From Clostridiales bacterium UBA2432 (GTDB lineage Bacteria; Bacillota; Clostridia; Lachnospirales; Vallitaleaceae), in contig DDQW01000073.1 of the NCBI GenBank assembly GCA_002342805.1, positions 30,802 through 94,801 on the forward strand: a stretch of DNA of 64,000 nt. Direction: 5' to 3'. The notes under the pieces are model-generated. The model did no database searches and was not told the DNA's origin. It was given only the letters and a program-made list of their open reading frames with translations. How positions within the stretch are numbered: position 1 is the first letter of the stretch; every line of letters starts with the position of its first letter. This document shows, in pieces, positions 50,908-60,187 of the stretch. Made by a program: the position numbers and the translations under genes.

Positions 50908-52683
50908 ATGAAACATGAAGAAAGAATGACATATCATAACCCACAATGTATTCGTAAAAATTGGACTGATCTTTGTGGAGAATGGGACTTTGAATTTGAC
51001 CCTCAAAATATGGGGCTCAAAGAACATTGGTATGAAAGCCATGAGTTTTCTCAAAAAATCAAGGTACCTTTTGCATACCAGAGTCCATTATCCGGACTTG
51101 AAGAAAAAGAAAATATTCCTGTGGTTTGGTACAAAAAACGTGTTGAAATCCCCTTAAATGAGGAACGCATACTTTTGCATTTTCAAGCGGTTGATTTTTC
51201 TACAAGGGTTTGGGTTAACGGACATAATGTCTATAGCCATCAAGGTGGATTTGTACCCTTTAAAATTGATATTACAGACTATGTGGTGTCCGGATTAAAT
51301 GACATTGTTGTGCGAGTTGAGGATATTACCTCAAGTGAACAAATCTTAGGCAAGCAGTCATGGAAGGATGAAAACTTTTTGTGCTGGTACACGAAAACCA
51401 CAGGCATATGGCAGCCGGTATGGATGGAGATAGTACCTCAAAACTATATTGATGAATTTTATCTTGTTCCTAACATTGAGGAAGGAACCCTTGATATTGA
51501 GATATATACCAATCCTGTTGGCTCGTCAGGGCAACTCCAAGTTGACATAGCCTTTAATGAAAGAAAGGTTGCTCATAGTACCATTCAAATTGTTGATCAT
51601 TATGGCCACCAACGCATGTATATTCAATCTGATGACCCGAATTTTCGTTTACACTATTGGACACCGGAAGATCCGAATTTATATGATATCACCCTTTCTT
51701 ATAGGAATGGGCAAACGGATGATGTAATTTATTCCTATATTGGTATGCGAGCCATTGATTCTCGTGAAGGAGATATACTTTTGAATAACGAAGTGTTTTA
51801 TCAAAAGTTGATTCTCAATCAAGGCTATTATGCAGAAGGTCTTATGACGCCACCAGATGTCAACTGGTTTGTTGAAGACATTTTAAAAACAAAAAAAATG
51901 GGATTTAATGGAATGCGAATTCACCAAAAAGTCGAAGAACATAAATTTTTATACTTGTGTGATTACTATGGATTGGTTTTATGGGCTGAGATGCCAAGTT
52001 TCTACAAGTTTAACCGCTTTTCCAAGCGAAATTATTTGGAAAATTTAGAAGCCTTTATCCGAAAACATTATAATCACCCAAGTGTCATCGTTTGGACCTT
52101 GTTTAATGAATCGTGGGGGGTCAATGGCATATATGGCGACCAAAAGCAGCAGCAATTTGTTAATGCGATTTTTGAATTAACAAAAAGTATGGACTCAACG
52201 CGTATGGTCATTGGAAATGATGGCTGGGAACATACAAGAACGGATATTTTATCCATACATGATTATACGTCTGAGCCTGAGCAGATCAAACAACAGTATG
52301 CAAAGATCAAGGAAAAAGTGAATGGTTCCTTATCGATGACCAGCTCAAAATACAATTATTGTAAAGGGTATCAGTATGAAGGTGAACCCATATTGTTAAG
52401 TGAGTTTGGTGGTGTTGCATATACTCAAAGTAAAGAAGTCGATAATGCATGGGGATATGGAGAACGATTGAAGACAGAAGAAGACGTCATAGAAAAGATA
52501 TCCACGTTGATGAAAGTCGTCATGGAAATTGATGGCGTATGTGGCTTTTGTTATACCCAGCTATCCGATGTGGAGCAAGAGATTAATGGCTTGCTTGATC
52601 ATCAGCATGAATATAAATTTAGCCAGAAAAAAATAAAAGACACATTAAATACATATAGAAGCACCGGTTTTGTTTTTGAATAA
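50908..52683 (+). CDS. Glycoside hydrolase family 2 (beta-galactosidase/beta-glucuronidase-like)
   Basis: This 591-residue protein has the GH2 layout: an N-terminal sugar-binding jelly-roll (about 15-170, NWTDLCGEWDFEFDP and WVNGHNVYSHQGGFVPFKIDITDYV), an Ig-like middle domain and a TIM barrel. The acid/base Glu is in VIVWTLFNESWGVNG and the nucleophile Glu in PILLSEFGGVAY. GH2 members cleave beta-galactosides, glucuronides, mannosides or arabinosides, and I cannot tell which here. No signal peptide is present, so it acts on imported sugar. The ATG at 50908 is preferred over a GTG at 50899 that overlaps the ribosome binding site. Confidence 0.9.
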   Translation: MKHEERMTYHNPQCIRKNWTDLCGEWDFEFDPQNMGLKEHWYESHEFSQKIKVPFAYQSPLSGLEEKENIPVVWYKKRVEIPLNEERILLHFQAVDFSTRVWVNGHNVYSHQGGFVPFKIDITDYVVSGLNDIVVRVEDITSSEQILGKQSWKDENFLCWYTKTTGIWQPVWMEIVPQNYIDEFYLVPNIEEGTLDIEIYTNPVGSSGQLQVDIAFNERKVAHSTIQIVDHYGHQRMYIQSDDPNFRLHYWTPEDPNLYDITLSYRNGQTDDVIYSYIGMRAIDSREGDILLNNEVFYQKLILNQGYYAEGLMTPPDVNWFVEDILKTKKMGFNGMRIHQKVEEHKFLYLCDYYGLVLWAEMPSFYKFNRFSKRNYLENLEAFIRKHYNHPSVIVWTLFNESWGVNGIYGDQKQQQFVNAIFELTKSMDSTRMVIGNDGWEHTRTDILSIHDYTSEPEQIKQQYAKIKEKVNGSLSMTSSKYNYCKGYQYEGEPILLSEFGGVAYTQSKEVDNAWGYGERLKTEEDVIEKISTLMKVVMEIDGVCGFCYTQLSDVEQEINGLLDHQHEYKFSQKKIKDTLNTYRSTGFVFE

Positions 52684-52694
52684 AAATAGAGATT

Positions 52695-52731
52695 AAGCAG
52701 AAAAAAGATTTTCTTTTTTCTGCTTTTTTTT
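52695..52731 (+). terminator. Terminator of the GH2 operon
   Basis: AAGCAGAAAAAAGA (52695-52708) pairs perfectly with 52712-52725 around TTT and is followed by T residues. It separates the sugar operon from the pilus operon. Confidence 0.88.
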
Positions 52732-52733
52732 AT

Positions 52734-52766
52734 AAAAAGGTACCAAAATTTTTTTTGGTTCACGAA
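52734..52766 (+). promoter_or_regulatory. SigI-like promoter of the type IV pilus operon
   Basis: AAAAAGGTACC (52734-52744) is followed after exactly 18 bases by CGAA (52763-52766). This duplicates the element before sigI (44551-44583) in both motif and spacing. No convincing sigma-A promoter is visible between the upstream terminator and pilB. Confidence 0.65.
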
Positions 52767-52791
52767 TTATATAGTAAAAGAAGGTGATTAT

Positions 52792-54471
52792 ATGTCTGAA
52801 CGTGTGAAACGACTGGGAGAGATTCTTGTTGATAATAAAATCATAACGGATGAACAATTGCTAGAGGGATTGCACTTACAAAATGAGCGGAAAGAATTAC
52901 TGGGGAAGATACTTATCGATGAAGGTTTCACAACGGAAAAACAAATCATTGACGTGTTGGAATACCAATACCAAATACCCAGAGTACAGCTAAATACATA
53001 TGATATCAATGAACGCGCCACAGAGCTAATCAGTGCAAAGATGGCGCGGCGTTATACCTTAATTCCGATAAATAAGGATAACAAAAATATAGAAGTGGCT
53101 ATGGCAGACCCACTTAATCTGTTTGCCATTGATGATTTAAAATTAGCCACCGGATTGAATGTAAAACCATATTTAGCAACGGAAAAAGAGATTCTCCTTG
53201 CCATTGAACAATATTATAAAAAACGATCGGCCGAAGCTGCGGTCAGTGAGTTTAGTCATAAATTTAATGATATAGGAAATGAAGAAGAAATCGACCTAGA
53301 ATCTATATCAGATGTTAATAACGCCCCAGTGGTTAAACTTATCGATTCTGTCATTTTGCAAGCGGCAGAAAGTAATGTAAGTGATATTCATATCGAACCG
53401 GACGCACAATCCGTTCGTATCCGATTTCGCATGGATGGGGATTTGTATGAACATATGGAGTTGAATAAAAAATCCCACTCATCACTGATTACCCGTATTA
53501 AAATCATGGGATATATGGATATCGGAGAAAATCGAGTGCCACAAGATGGACGTGTCGAAGTGGAATACAATGGACGCTTTATTGACTTACGAATATCCGT
53601 CATGCCCACCATCTATGGAGAAAAAGCGGTTATACGATTACTCGATCGAAGTGCCAAGCTATTAACGATCAAGGAACTCGGAATGACAGAATATAAATCC
53701 AAACGCTATGAGCGTATGATTCACGTGCCCAATGGCATTATTTTAGTCACCGGTCCGACAGGAAGCGGAAAATCAACCAGCCTCTATGCAACCTTAATGG
53801 AGATAAATAATATAAAACAAAACATCATTACCGTGGAAGATCCGGTAGAATATCGTATCAAAGGAATTAACCAAACCCAGGTGAATGCAAAAGCCGGTTT
53901 GACTTTTGCCAATAGTCTTCGGGCGATTTTGCGACAAGACCCGGACGTGATTATGATAGGAGAGATTCGAGATGGTGAAACGGCAGAGATAGCCGTACGA
54001 GCGGCAATCACAGGTCATTTAGTTTTATCGACACTCCATACTAATGATACCGCATCCTCAATCCCTAGACTGGTCAATATGGGTGTAGAACCCTATCTCT
54101 TATCAAGCTCAATCAAAGGGATTGTAGCCCAACGTTTAGTAAAGCGTATATGCAACAATTGTAAAGAACCTTATGAACCCAATGTACATGAATTGAAGTT
54201 ATTAGGTAGAGACCAAGCAACATTATATAAAGGTGTCGGATGTAATCTATGTAATCATAGTGGATATAAAGGTCGCATTGCCGTTTATGAGATTATGCCG
54301 ATTACACATGCCATTCGGACCTTAATTGATGAAAACAAAAGTGCGGATACACTAAAGAAAACAGCACTTGAAGAAGGAATGACAACATTATATAGCAGTT
54401 GTCTGGATTTGGTCATGCAGGGCACAACAACAGTGGATGAGTTGTTAAAACTGTCGAGTGGAATCGACTAG
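52792..54471 (+). CDS. pilB: Type IV pilus assembly ATPase PilB
   Basis: This 559-residue hexameric ATPase drives pilus extension. The N-terminal MshEN-type domain (about 1-140) is followed by the GspE ATPase core with Walker A GPTGSGKST (321-329), the Asp box in IITVEDPVEY, Walker B and the His box. A zinc-binding pair CNNC/CNLC lies at about 450-495. An N-terminal MshEN domain can bind c-di-GMP in other systems; I did not verify its key residues here. It is the first gene of the pilus operon. Confidence 0.95.
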   Translation: MSERVKRLGEILVDNKIITDEQLLEGLHLQNERKELLGKILIDEGFTTEKQIIDVLEYQYQIPRVQLNTYDINERATELISAKMARRYTLIPINKDNKNIEVAMADPLNLFAIDDLKLATGLNVKPYLATEKEILLAIEQYYKKRSAEAAVSEFSHKFNDIGNEEEIDLESISDVNNAPVVKLIDSVILQAAESNVSDIHIEPDAQSVRIRFRMDGDLYEHMELNKKSHSSLITRIKIMGYMDIGENRVPQDGRVEVEYNGRFIDLRISVMPTIYGEKAVIRLLDRSAKLLTIKELGMTEYKSKRYERMIHVPNGIILVTGPTGSGKSTSLYATLMEINNIKQNIITVEDPVEYRIKGINQTQVNAKAGLTFANSLRAILRQDPDVIMIGEIRDGETAEIAVRAAITGHLVLSTLHTNDTASSIPRLVNMGVEPYLLSSSIKGIVAQRLVKRICNNCKEPYEPNVHELKLLGRDQATLYKGVGCNLCNHSGYKGRIAVYEIMPITHAIRTLIDENKSADTLKKTALEEGMTTLYSSCLDLVMQGTTTVDELLKLSSGID

Positions 54472-54489
54472 AAAGAAGGGGGAGATTCT

Positions 54490-55545
54490 TTGGATTTAAG
54501 TGCGATTTTATTAAAAGCAAAAGAAGTAAAGGCATCGGATATTCATCTTAAAGCGGGTACAAAACCCATATTACGCGTTGATGGAGTGCTCCAATCCATT
54601 GGAGAAAACACCGTATCCAATGAAGAAATATATCAATTACTCAAAACCATGTTATCGGTGGAACAATTAGAAAGCTTAGAAGAACGAGGCGAGTTTGACT
54701 TTTCCTATTCGGTTCCCGGAACAGGCCGATACCGTGTCAATGGGTATCGCCAGCGAAACACCTATTGTTTGGCCATGCGTATGGTGAATTTTGACATACC
54801 TACATTGGCAGAATTAAATATTCCCGATAGCCTACTTCGCTTAACCGGATTAAAAAATGGCCTCGTTTTGGTGACCGGTCCGACAGGAAGCGGAAAATCG
54901 ACAACATTAGCCTCACTTATCGAAGAGATTAATAAAACGCGGCGGTGCCACATCATTACCTTAGAAGACCCGATTGAATACCTGTTTTCTGATAAAAAAA
55001 GTGTGGTGGGTCAACGGGAGATTGGCACCGACTCACAATCCTTTAGTAAAGCCTTACGGGCAGCATTGCGGCAAGACCCTGATGTTATCCTAGTCGGAGA
55101 GATGCGTGACCTTGAAACCATAGAAATCGCATTAACAGCAGCAGAAACAGGACATCTGGTCTTTAGTACACTCCATACGATCGGAAGTGCCAAAACGATT
55201 GACCGGATCATTGATGCCTTTCCGGAGCACAGTAAAGCACAGATTCGTATGCAAGTTGCCTCGGTCTTACAAGGTGTTATTTCCCAACAACTATTGCCGA
55301 CCAAAGAGCTAAAAGGTCGAATACCGGCTGTTGAGATTCTACTCCCGACCATGGCTGTTCGCAATCTGATTCGGGAACAAAAGACCCATCAGATTTTAAA
55401 TGAAATTCAAACAGGCAAGAACATTGGAATGGTAACCATGGACCAATATTTAGAATCCTTGTATATGAAAGGCAAGATTACAAGTGAGGTAGCTATCGAA
55501 TATGCGTTTGACCGAGAAGAGCTGATGAAAGAAATCGCTTACTAA
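54490..55545 (+). CDS. pilT: Type IV pilus retraction ATPase PilT
   Basis: This 351-residue ATPase powers pilus retraction and twitching motility. It shows Walker A GPTGSGKST (130-138), the Asp box HIITLEDPIEYL, the Walker B region ALRQDPDVILVGEMRDLETIE and the PilT-specific C-terminal segment AIRNLIRE-type motif (MAVRNLIREQKTHQI). It begins with TTG at 54490 after GGGGGAG. Presence of PilT means the pili should be retractile. Confidence 0.94.
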   Translation: MDLSAILLKAKEVKASDIHLKAGTKPILRVDGVLQSIGENTVSNEEIYQLLKTMLSVEQLESLEERGEFDFSYSVPGTGRYRVNGYRQRNTYCLAMRMVNFDIPTLAELNIPDSLLRLTGLKNGLVLVTGPTGSGKSTTLASLIEEINKTRRCHIITLEDPIEYLFSDKKSVVGQREIGTDSQSFSKALRAALRQDPDVILVGEMRDLETIEIALTAAETGHLVFSTLHTIGSAKTIDRIIDAFPEHSKAQIRMQVASVLQGVISQQLLPTKELKGRIPAVEILLPTMAVRNLIREQKTHQILNEIQTGKNIGMVTMDQYLESLYMKGKITSEVAIEYAFDREELMKEIAY

Positions 55546-55557
55546 AGAAGGTGAATT

Positions 55558-56763
55558 ATGGAATATCAATATAAAGCAATGAAAGCAAATGGAGAAATGG
55601 TTGAGGGTGTTTTTACTGCAGATCATCGTCGTGACGTTATAGAGATGTTGAAAAATAATAATAACTTTCCGGTCGATATTCATGAAAAACAACAAGTCGG
55701 AACCAAAGAAGTGGCTTTTTCAACCGGTGTCGGTGCCAAGGACCTTTCCTTCTTCTGCCGGCAACTCCATGCCATGTTAAAAGCAGGAAGTACAATATCC
55801 AAAAGCTTAGATATTATGAAGCGACAAATCAAGAAACGTAAGTTTCGAGAAGTAGTGAATGATCTTCACCGCGACGTTCAAAAAGGAACGGTCTTATCCC
55901 TTAGCATGAAAAACCACCCTAAAGTCTTTCCAGAACTCATGATCTACATGGTCGAATCCGGAGAGATGAGTGGGAACTTAGATACTATTTTTCTCCGGCT
56001 TGCGGATTATTTTGAAAAAGAGAATAAGCTAAAAGGAAAGGTTAAGTCCGCCATGGTGTATCCCATTATACTTATGGTCATGTCAGTCCTCGTTGTTGCA
56101 TTTTTAGTCACATTTATTTTACCAACGTTTGTATCCATGTTTGAAAAAAGCGATGTCCCATTACCCATGATGACGCAGATGCTATTAAATTTTAGTAGCT
56201 TTGTCCGACAGCATACGGTCATCATTGTGATTGGAATGCTGATCATCATTATACTTATTCATCAATATATTCATTCAAAAATAGGGCGACGTCAGATTGA
56301 CGTTTTGAAACTTAAAATACCTATTGTAAAAGATGTCAACACGAAAATTATCACAGCCAGGTTTACACGTAACTTGTCAACCATGCTCTCAAGTGGAGTT
56401 CCCATGCTGACCGCGTTGAAAAATTTAGCGGATGTTATTAGTAACCAAGTTTTTGCAGAAGCAATCCTATCCTTCCGCGAAGAGATACAAAAGGGGAATG
56501 ACTTACACGAAGTTGTTCGTGAAAGCCATCTATTCCCGCCAATGGTCGACGGAATGATGGAGATCGGAAAGGAGTCGGGTACACTAGACGAAATCTTAGA
56601 CAAAACAGCAGATTTTTTTGATGAAGAAGTCGAAACAGCATTAGCTCGCCTGGTGACAATGTTTGAACCACTGATGATTCTCGTCATGGCATTCATCGTC
56701 GGATTCATCGTCATCGCCATGGCACTACCCATGTTTGATATGTTCCAAACCATATCAGGTTAA
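55558..56763 (+). CDS. pilC: Type IV pilus inner-membrane platform protein PilC
   Basis: This 401-residue protein has two repeated cytoplasmic domains and three hydrophobic segments (about 168-190, 218-240, 370-395). The GspF signatures FCRQLHAMLKAGSTISKSLDIM and FTRNLSTMLSSGVPMLTALKNLADVI are present. It links the ATPases to pilin polymerisation. It has the usual length for PilC/GspF proteins and lies 12 bases after pilT. Confidence 0.94.
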   Translation: MEYQYKAMKANGEMVEGVFTADHRRDVIEMLKNNNNFPVDIHEKQQVGTKEVAFSTGVGAKDLSFFCRQLHAMLKAGSTISKSLDIMKRQIKKRKFREVVNDLHRDVQKGTVLSLSMKNHPKVFPELMIYMVESGEMSGNLDTIFLRLADYFEKENKLKGKVKSAMVYPIILMVMSVLVVAFLVTFILPTFVSMFEKSDVPLPMMTQMLLNFSSFVRQHTVIIVIGMLIIIILIHQYIHSKIGRRQIDVLKLKIPIVKDVNTKIITARFTRNLSTMLSSGVPMLTALKNLADVISNQVFAEAILSFREEIQKGNDLHEVVRESHLFPPMVDGMMEIGKESGTLDEILDKTADFFDEEVETALARLVTMFEPLMILVMAFIVGFIVIAMALPMFDMFQTISG

Positions 56764-56814
56764 GAAATTCAATGAAGGTAACTACAAGCAAAGAAGATTG
56801 AGGAGGAATGGAAA

Positions 56815-57237
56815 ATGAAAAAACTAACAAAAAGATTCAAAAAAAATGAAGGCTTTACACTCATGGAAATCATCATCGTCATCGTTATCTTAGGTATTTT
56901 AGCACTTATCGCAGTGCCTAGATTGATTGGATTCACAACACAAGCGGAGATAGCAAGTGATCGAGAATATGCTGCTGTTGTGGCAAGAGCGGCAGAGTTG
57001 CATTGGGCGGCGAATAATCAAACAGCTCCTACAATAGATGATTTAGTTGATGCAGATATGGTAGATGCTGAAGCTGATGGACTACAACATTATACGACAG
57101 CGACAATAACAATGGGGGCAGAAGATACGGATTATGAGGGAATAGCTGAAGTTGTGTTAACAGGCGGAGATGCTGATGATGTAATATTTAACAGTATTGA
57201 TGGTTATGATGCAGACGGCACAGAAATCGGAGGCTGA
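56815..57237 (+). CDS. pilA: Major type IV pilin PilA
   Basis: This 140-residue prepilin has a basic leader of 13 residues ending in Gly, then the cleavage and methylation site FTLMEIIIVIVILGILALIAVPRL with Glu at +5. The mature head is short (about 100 residues), very acidic (Asp-rich) and has no cysteine, so it lacks a disulfide loop. A strong hairpin follows the gene, which fits high-level expression of a major subunit. It needs a prepilin peptidase (PilD), which is not encoded in this window. Confidence 0.92.
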   Translation: MKKLTKRFKKNEGFTLMEIIIVIVILGILALIAVPRLIGFTTQAEIASDREYAAVVARAAELHWAANNQTAPTIDDLVDADMVDAEADGLQHYTTATITMGAEDTDYEGIAEVVLTGGDADDVIFNSIDGYDADGTEIGG

Positions 57238-57250
57238 TGAATGTGTATTT

Positions 57251-57283
57251 TCATGCGCTGCAAGCCAGCGCATGACTTCCTTT
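57251..57283 (+). terminator. Hairpin after pilA (partial terminator)
   Basis: TCATGCGCTG (57251-57260) pairs perfectly with CAGCGCATGA (57266-57275) around CAAGC, followed by CTTCCTTTT. It probably lets part of transcription through, so that pilin is made in excess over the downstream assembly proteins. Confidence 0.65.
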
Positions 57284-57316
57284 TAACATGTAAGTGACGT
57301 AAAGGAGATGAGCGGG

Positions 57317-58402
57317 ATGCAAGGACAGAAAGATAAAGTTAAGAAAATTAATAAAAAAATCGTTGCTCTAGAAATGGGCGGACACTCTATGAAAATTGTT
57401 TATGGAGATGTGCATAAAGGGCAATTAATAATTAAGGATATAATTATCGAATCCATTCCCAATGGCTTATATTCGGATGGTGAGATTAAGGATATAGAAT
57501 GGTTGAGTAAAAATTTGAAGAGCCTATTAAAAAAACATCATATTCGAAGTAGCAAGTGTTTTTGTACCACGGATAGTGGCCAGATTATCACAAGAGATGT
57601 GAAAGTCCCCAGTGTGAATAAAGAGAACTTACAAGAAATAGCCAAGTTTGAAGTGGAGCAGTTTTTGCCGGTCGATATGGAAAACTATAGTGTTCAATCT
57701 ATTATTCTAGAAGAGATGCGTACTAGTAGTAGTCCCTTTGCAGAGATGTTGGTCACAGCTGTTCCCAAACGAATGATTAAGCAACATGAAGCTTTTATTG
57801 ATAAAGCTGGGTTAAAACCTCTTGTATTAGACACACAAGCCAATACCCTAGGCAAACTCATTGAAAACCAAGATCGAATCAACGGGAAGTCTAGTTTTAA
57901 AAACTTAACGGTTGCCTTTATCGATTTTGGTTATGAAAAAGTGCGCGTAAGTATTTTTAAACATGGCAAGTTTCGCTTCCAGAGACTCTTGAATTTTGGA
58001 GCCAAAGACATAGATCAAGCCATTGTCGAATTCACAGAATTATCTTTAGATGAAGCCAAAGTACGTAAACAAGAGATTCATGATATCAGCCAATACAGTA
58101 TTGATGAATCCATGGAGAGTAGAATAGCTAGAGCAATCCAGTCGGTTCTTGACCAATGGCTAGATGAAATCACGAAAATCTTTCGATACTATTCGTCCCG
58201 TAGCAACAATTCGGAACAGATTGACCAAATCTATCTATATGGAGGTATATCTAAGATCAATGGAATTGAAGCCTATGTGCAAAATAGGTTTAATCTACCG
58301 GTTGAACGGGTCAAGGACATAAGTTCCGTAAGCCTGAACAAAAACGGGCAACATGAACTAGCAGAAGTTCTTAACGCGCTTGGCGTTATGTATCGAAGGT
58401 AG
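57317..58402 (+). CDS. pilM: Type IV pilus assembly protein PilM
   Basis: This 361-residue actin-like ATPase-fold protein sits at the cytoplasmic face and binds the N-terminus of PilN. It has the family layout: VALEMGGHSMKIVYGD (phosphate 1), LQEIAKFEVEQFLPVDMENYSVQ, DTQANTLGKLIENQ, VAFIDFGYEKVRVSIF (phosphate 2) and LYGGISKINGIEAYVQNRFNLPVE. The ATG at 57308 touches the GGAG site, so the ATG at 57317, nine bases from it, is the better start. Confidence 0.9.
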   Translation: MQGQKDKVKKINKKIVALEMGGHSMKIVYGDVHKGQLIIKDIIIESIPNGLYSDGEIKDIEWLSKNLKSLLKKHHIRSSKCFCTTDSGQIITRDVKVPSVNKENLQEIAKFEVEQFLPVDMENYSVQSIILEEMRTSSSPFAEMLVTAVPKRMIKQHEAFIDKAGLKPLVLDTQANTLGKLIENQDRINGKSSFKNLTVAFIDFGYEKVRVSIFKHGKFRFQRLLNFGAKDIDQAIVEFTELSLDEAKVRKQEIHDISQYSIDESMESRIARAIQSVLDQWLDEITKIFRYYSSRSNNSEQIDQIYLYGGISKINGIEAYVQNRFNLPVERVKDISSVSLNKNGQHELAEVLNALGVMYRR

Positions 58403-58410
58403 GTGAGGAT

Positions 58411-58971
58411 ATGTTTGATTATAATTTTTTTCAAGATAATGCGAAAAAAAAGAAACCCAAAAGTCCAAGTATGATTATTGTATCCCTCATTTGCCTATTT
58501 CTTATATTAGGTATAGCCGGAGCAATCGCATGGACCTACAATGAGAAATCAACACTCCAGTCAAATCTGAATGATACCAAAGATCAGATTCGTAATATCA
58601 AAGCCAATGATGATATCGCACGTATTATGGAAAAGGAAAATTTTTTTAAGGAATTAGATCAAGTGGCAAGTAATATTGATCAGGCCAATACAAGTATTCA
58701 GAGTGAAAATCGCGTGACAGAAAATATATTGGCACTTATAAGTGATAATATCCCTATGGATGTTCAGCTAGATAACTTAAATATTTCGGAAGGTCAGATG
58801 AGTATATCGGGACGTGCATTTAGTCGACCGGCAATTGCCGAGTTTGCCCATAATTTACGACAAACAGATTCGATAGAAGATGTCTTTGTTCCAAACATTG
58901 AACAAAGTGATGATGAAAGCTTGGATTATAGTTTCACTATGCAAATTTTGATTGGAGGTGGCCTTCAATGA
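58411..58971 (+). CDS. pilN: Type IV pilus assembly protein PilN
   Basis: This 186-residue protein starts MFDYNFFQ, corresponding to the PilM-binding N-terminus. It continues with one membrane helix (about 22-45) and a coiled-coil (about 45-105), then a small alpha-beta domain of the PilN/Fimbrial type (ILALISDNIPMDVQLDNLNISEGQMSISGRAFSRPAIAEFAHNLRQ). It is eight bases after pilM and overlaps pilO by four bases. Confidence 0.88.
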   Translation: MFDYNFFQDNAKKKKPKSPSMIIVSLICLFLILGIAGAIAWTYNEKSTLQSNLNDTKDQIRNIKANDDIARIMEKENFFKELDQVASNIDQANTSIQSENRVTENILALISDNIPMDVQLDNLNISEGQMSISGRAFSRPAIAEFAHNLRQTDSIEDVFVPNIEQSDDESLDYSFTMQILIGGGLQ

Positions 58972-60155
58972 GAATTTCCAATCGCGAGCATATTTTACTT
59001 ATGTGTTTGATTACATTTATTATTCTATGGGTAGCCTTTGTCTATATCATTGAACCCCAATGGCTAGAAATAGAAACCATGCGTCAAGAACTACGCTTAG
59101 AAACCATGGAACTAGAACGTTTAGAGAACATGGTGAAAAATGAAGACAATCTGGATGCACAGATTCAGGAGACCTATATAACCATTGAAGAAAAAGCGTC
59201 AAGATATTTTAATACTACGCCTCAAGAGGAAATGATTCTCTTATTGAACGATTTTTTGAACATTCCCTTTTTGGAAGGAACCTCTTTGAGTTTTCAAACA
59301 CCGGAATGGGTCGAAATTGAAGGGATTACCTTTCAAAAAAATACAATCGGAATCTCCAGTGCCGGACAATATGGCTCTGTCCTAAATATGTTTAAAAACA
59401 TGTGGCGATTCCAAAAACAAGTGAACATGGAGTCGGTGACTTTGTCAAAAAAATCCATTGACGAAGTGAACGGCGAGATGAACCTATCCTTCTATACCTT
59501 AGTTGCAGATATAGATCTAGTGGATGGATTATACGAGTGGTATGTGGACGATTTGTTTTATAAAGAAGACCCGTTTTCACCATATGAAGAAAATTCGGAC
59601 GCCATTCGATATCTTTATATGAAGGAAAATGATGGGATTTTTAACTATGATCAATATTATGCATTTACAGATATTGAAGGGCACTACATGGAAGCTGAGA
59701 TTAATGAATTTTTGCAGGCCGGATATTTATTCTTGGATCCCTATATGACATTTAAGCCGGACACACCGATTACGCGCGGTGAATTCATCGTCATGATGGA
59801 TAAGGTTTATGGCTGGGAAGGCGTCGATGACGAAGATACCATGGATTTGACCACCTTTGACGATTATGATGAATTGGGAAGTCTAGAAAATGCCTTTGCA
59901 AAAGCAATATATCGAGGCTATATCAGTGGGATTATTGAAGGATATACAGATAACACCTTACGTCCAAGAAACCCCATTACTTATGGCGAGATTGAATATA
60001 TCATGAATAACATCAAAGGCACCGAAGATTATTCATTTGTGACCATTGGAAATGCACTCGTGGAGGCGAAAGACGTTCCGGCAAAGAATTGGTCAAATCC
60101 CAATGGAGAATTGACAAAAGCAGAAGCAATCTACTTATTATACTATCATAAATAA
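58968..60155 (+). CDS. pilO: PilO-like protein fused to S-layer homology domains
   Basis: This 395-residue protein has a membrane helix (about 7-28), a coiled-coil (about 30-75) and a PilO-like alpha-beta domain to about residue 185 (FLEGTSLSFQTPEW, GSVLNMFKNMWRFQKQVNMESVTLS). It then contains SLH domains not found in normal PilO: one at about 225-275 (FTDIEGHYMEAEINEFLQAGYLFLD followed by PITRGEFIVMMDKVYGW) and one at about 300-345 (ENAFAKAIYRGYISGIIEGYTDNTLRPRNPITYGEIEYIMN). A third, partial one ends the protein. SLH domains bind secondary cell-wall polymers, so this PilO would tie the pilus machine to the cell wall. Confidence 0.85.
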   Translation: MRISNREHILLMCLITFIILWVAFVYIIEPQWLEIETMRQELRLETMELERLENMVKNEDNLDAQIQETYITIEEKASRYFNTTPQEEMILLLNDFLNIPFLEGTSLSFQTPEWVEIEGITFQKNTIGISSAGQYGSVLNMFKNMWRFQKQVNMESVTLSKKSIDEVNGEMNLSFYTLVADIDLVDGLYEWYVDDLFYKEDPFSPYEENSDAIRYLYMKENDGIFNYDQYYAFTDIEGHYMEAEINEFLQAGYLFLDPYMTFKPDTPITRGEFIVMMDKVYGWEGVDDEDTMDLTTFDDYDELGSLENAFAKAIYRGYISGIIEGYTDNTLRPRNPITYGEIEYIMNNIKGTEDYSFVTIGNALVEAKDVPAKNWSNPNGELTKAEAIYLLYYHK

Positions 60156-60187
60156 CTGTTCATGATTTGGAAAAGTAGGTGAAAAGG

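Noticed and set aside
56292..56753. Minus-strand open frame of 153 codons inside pilC
   Set aside because: It is antisense to the conserved second GspF domain and has no supporting start signal.
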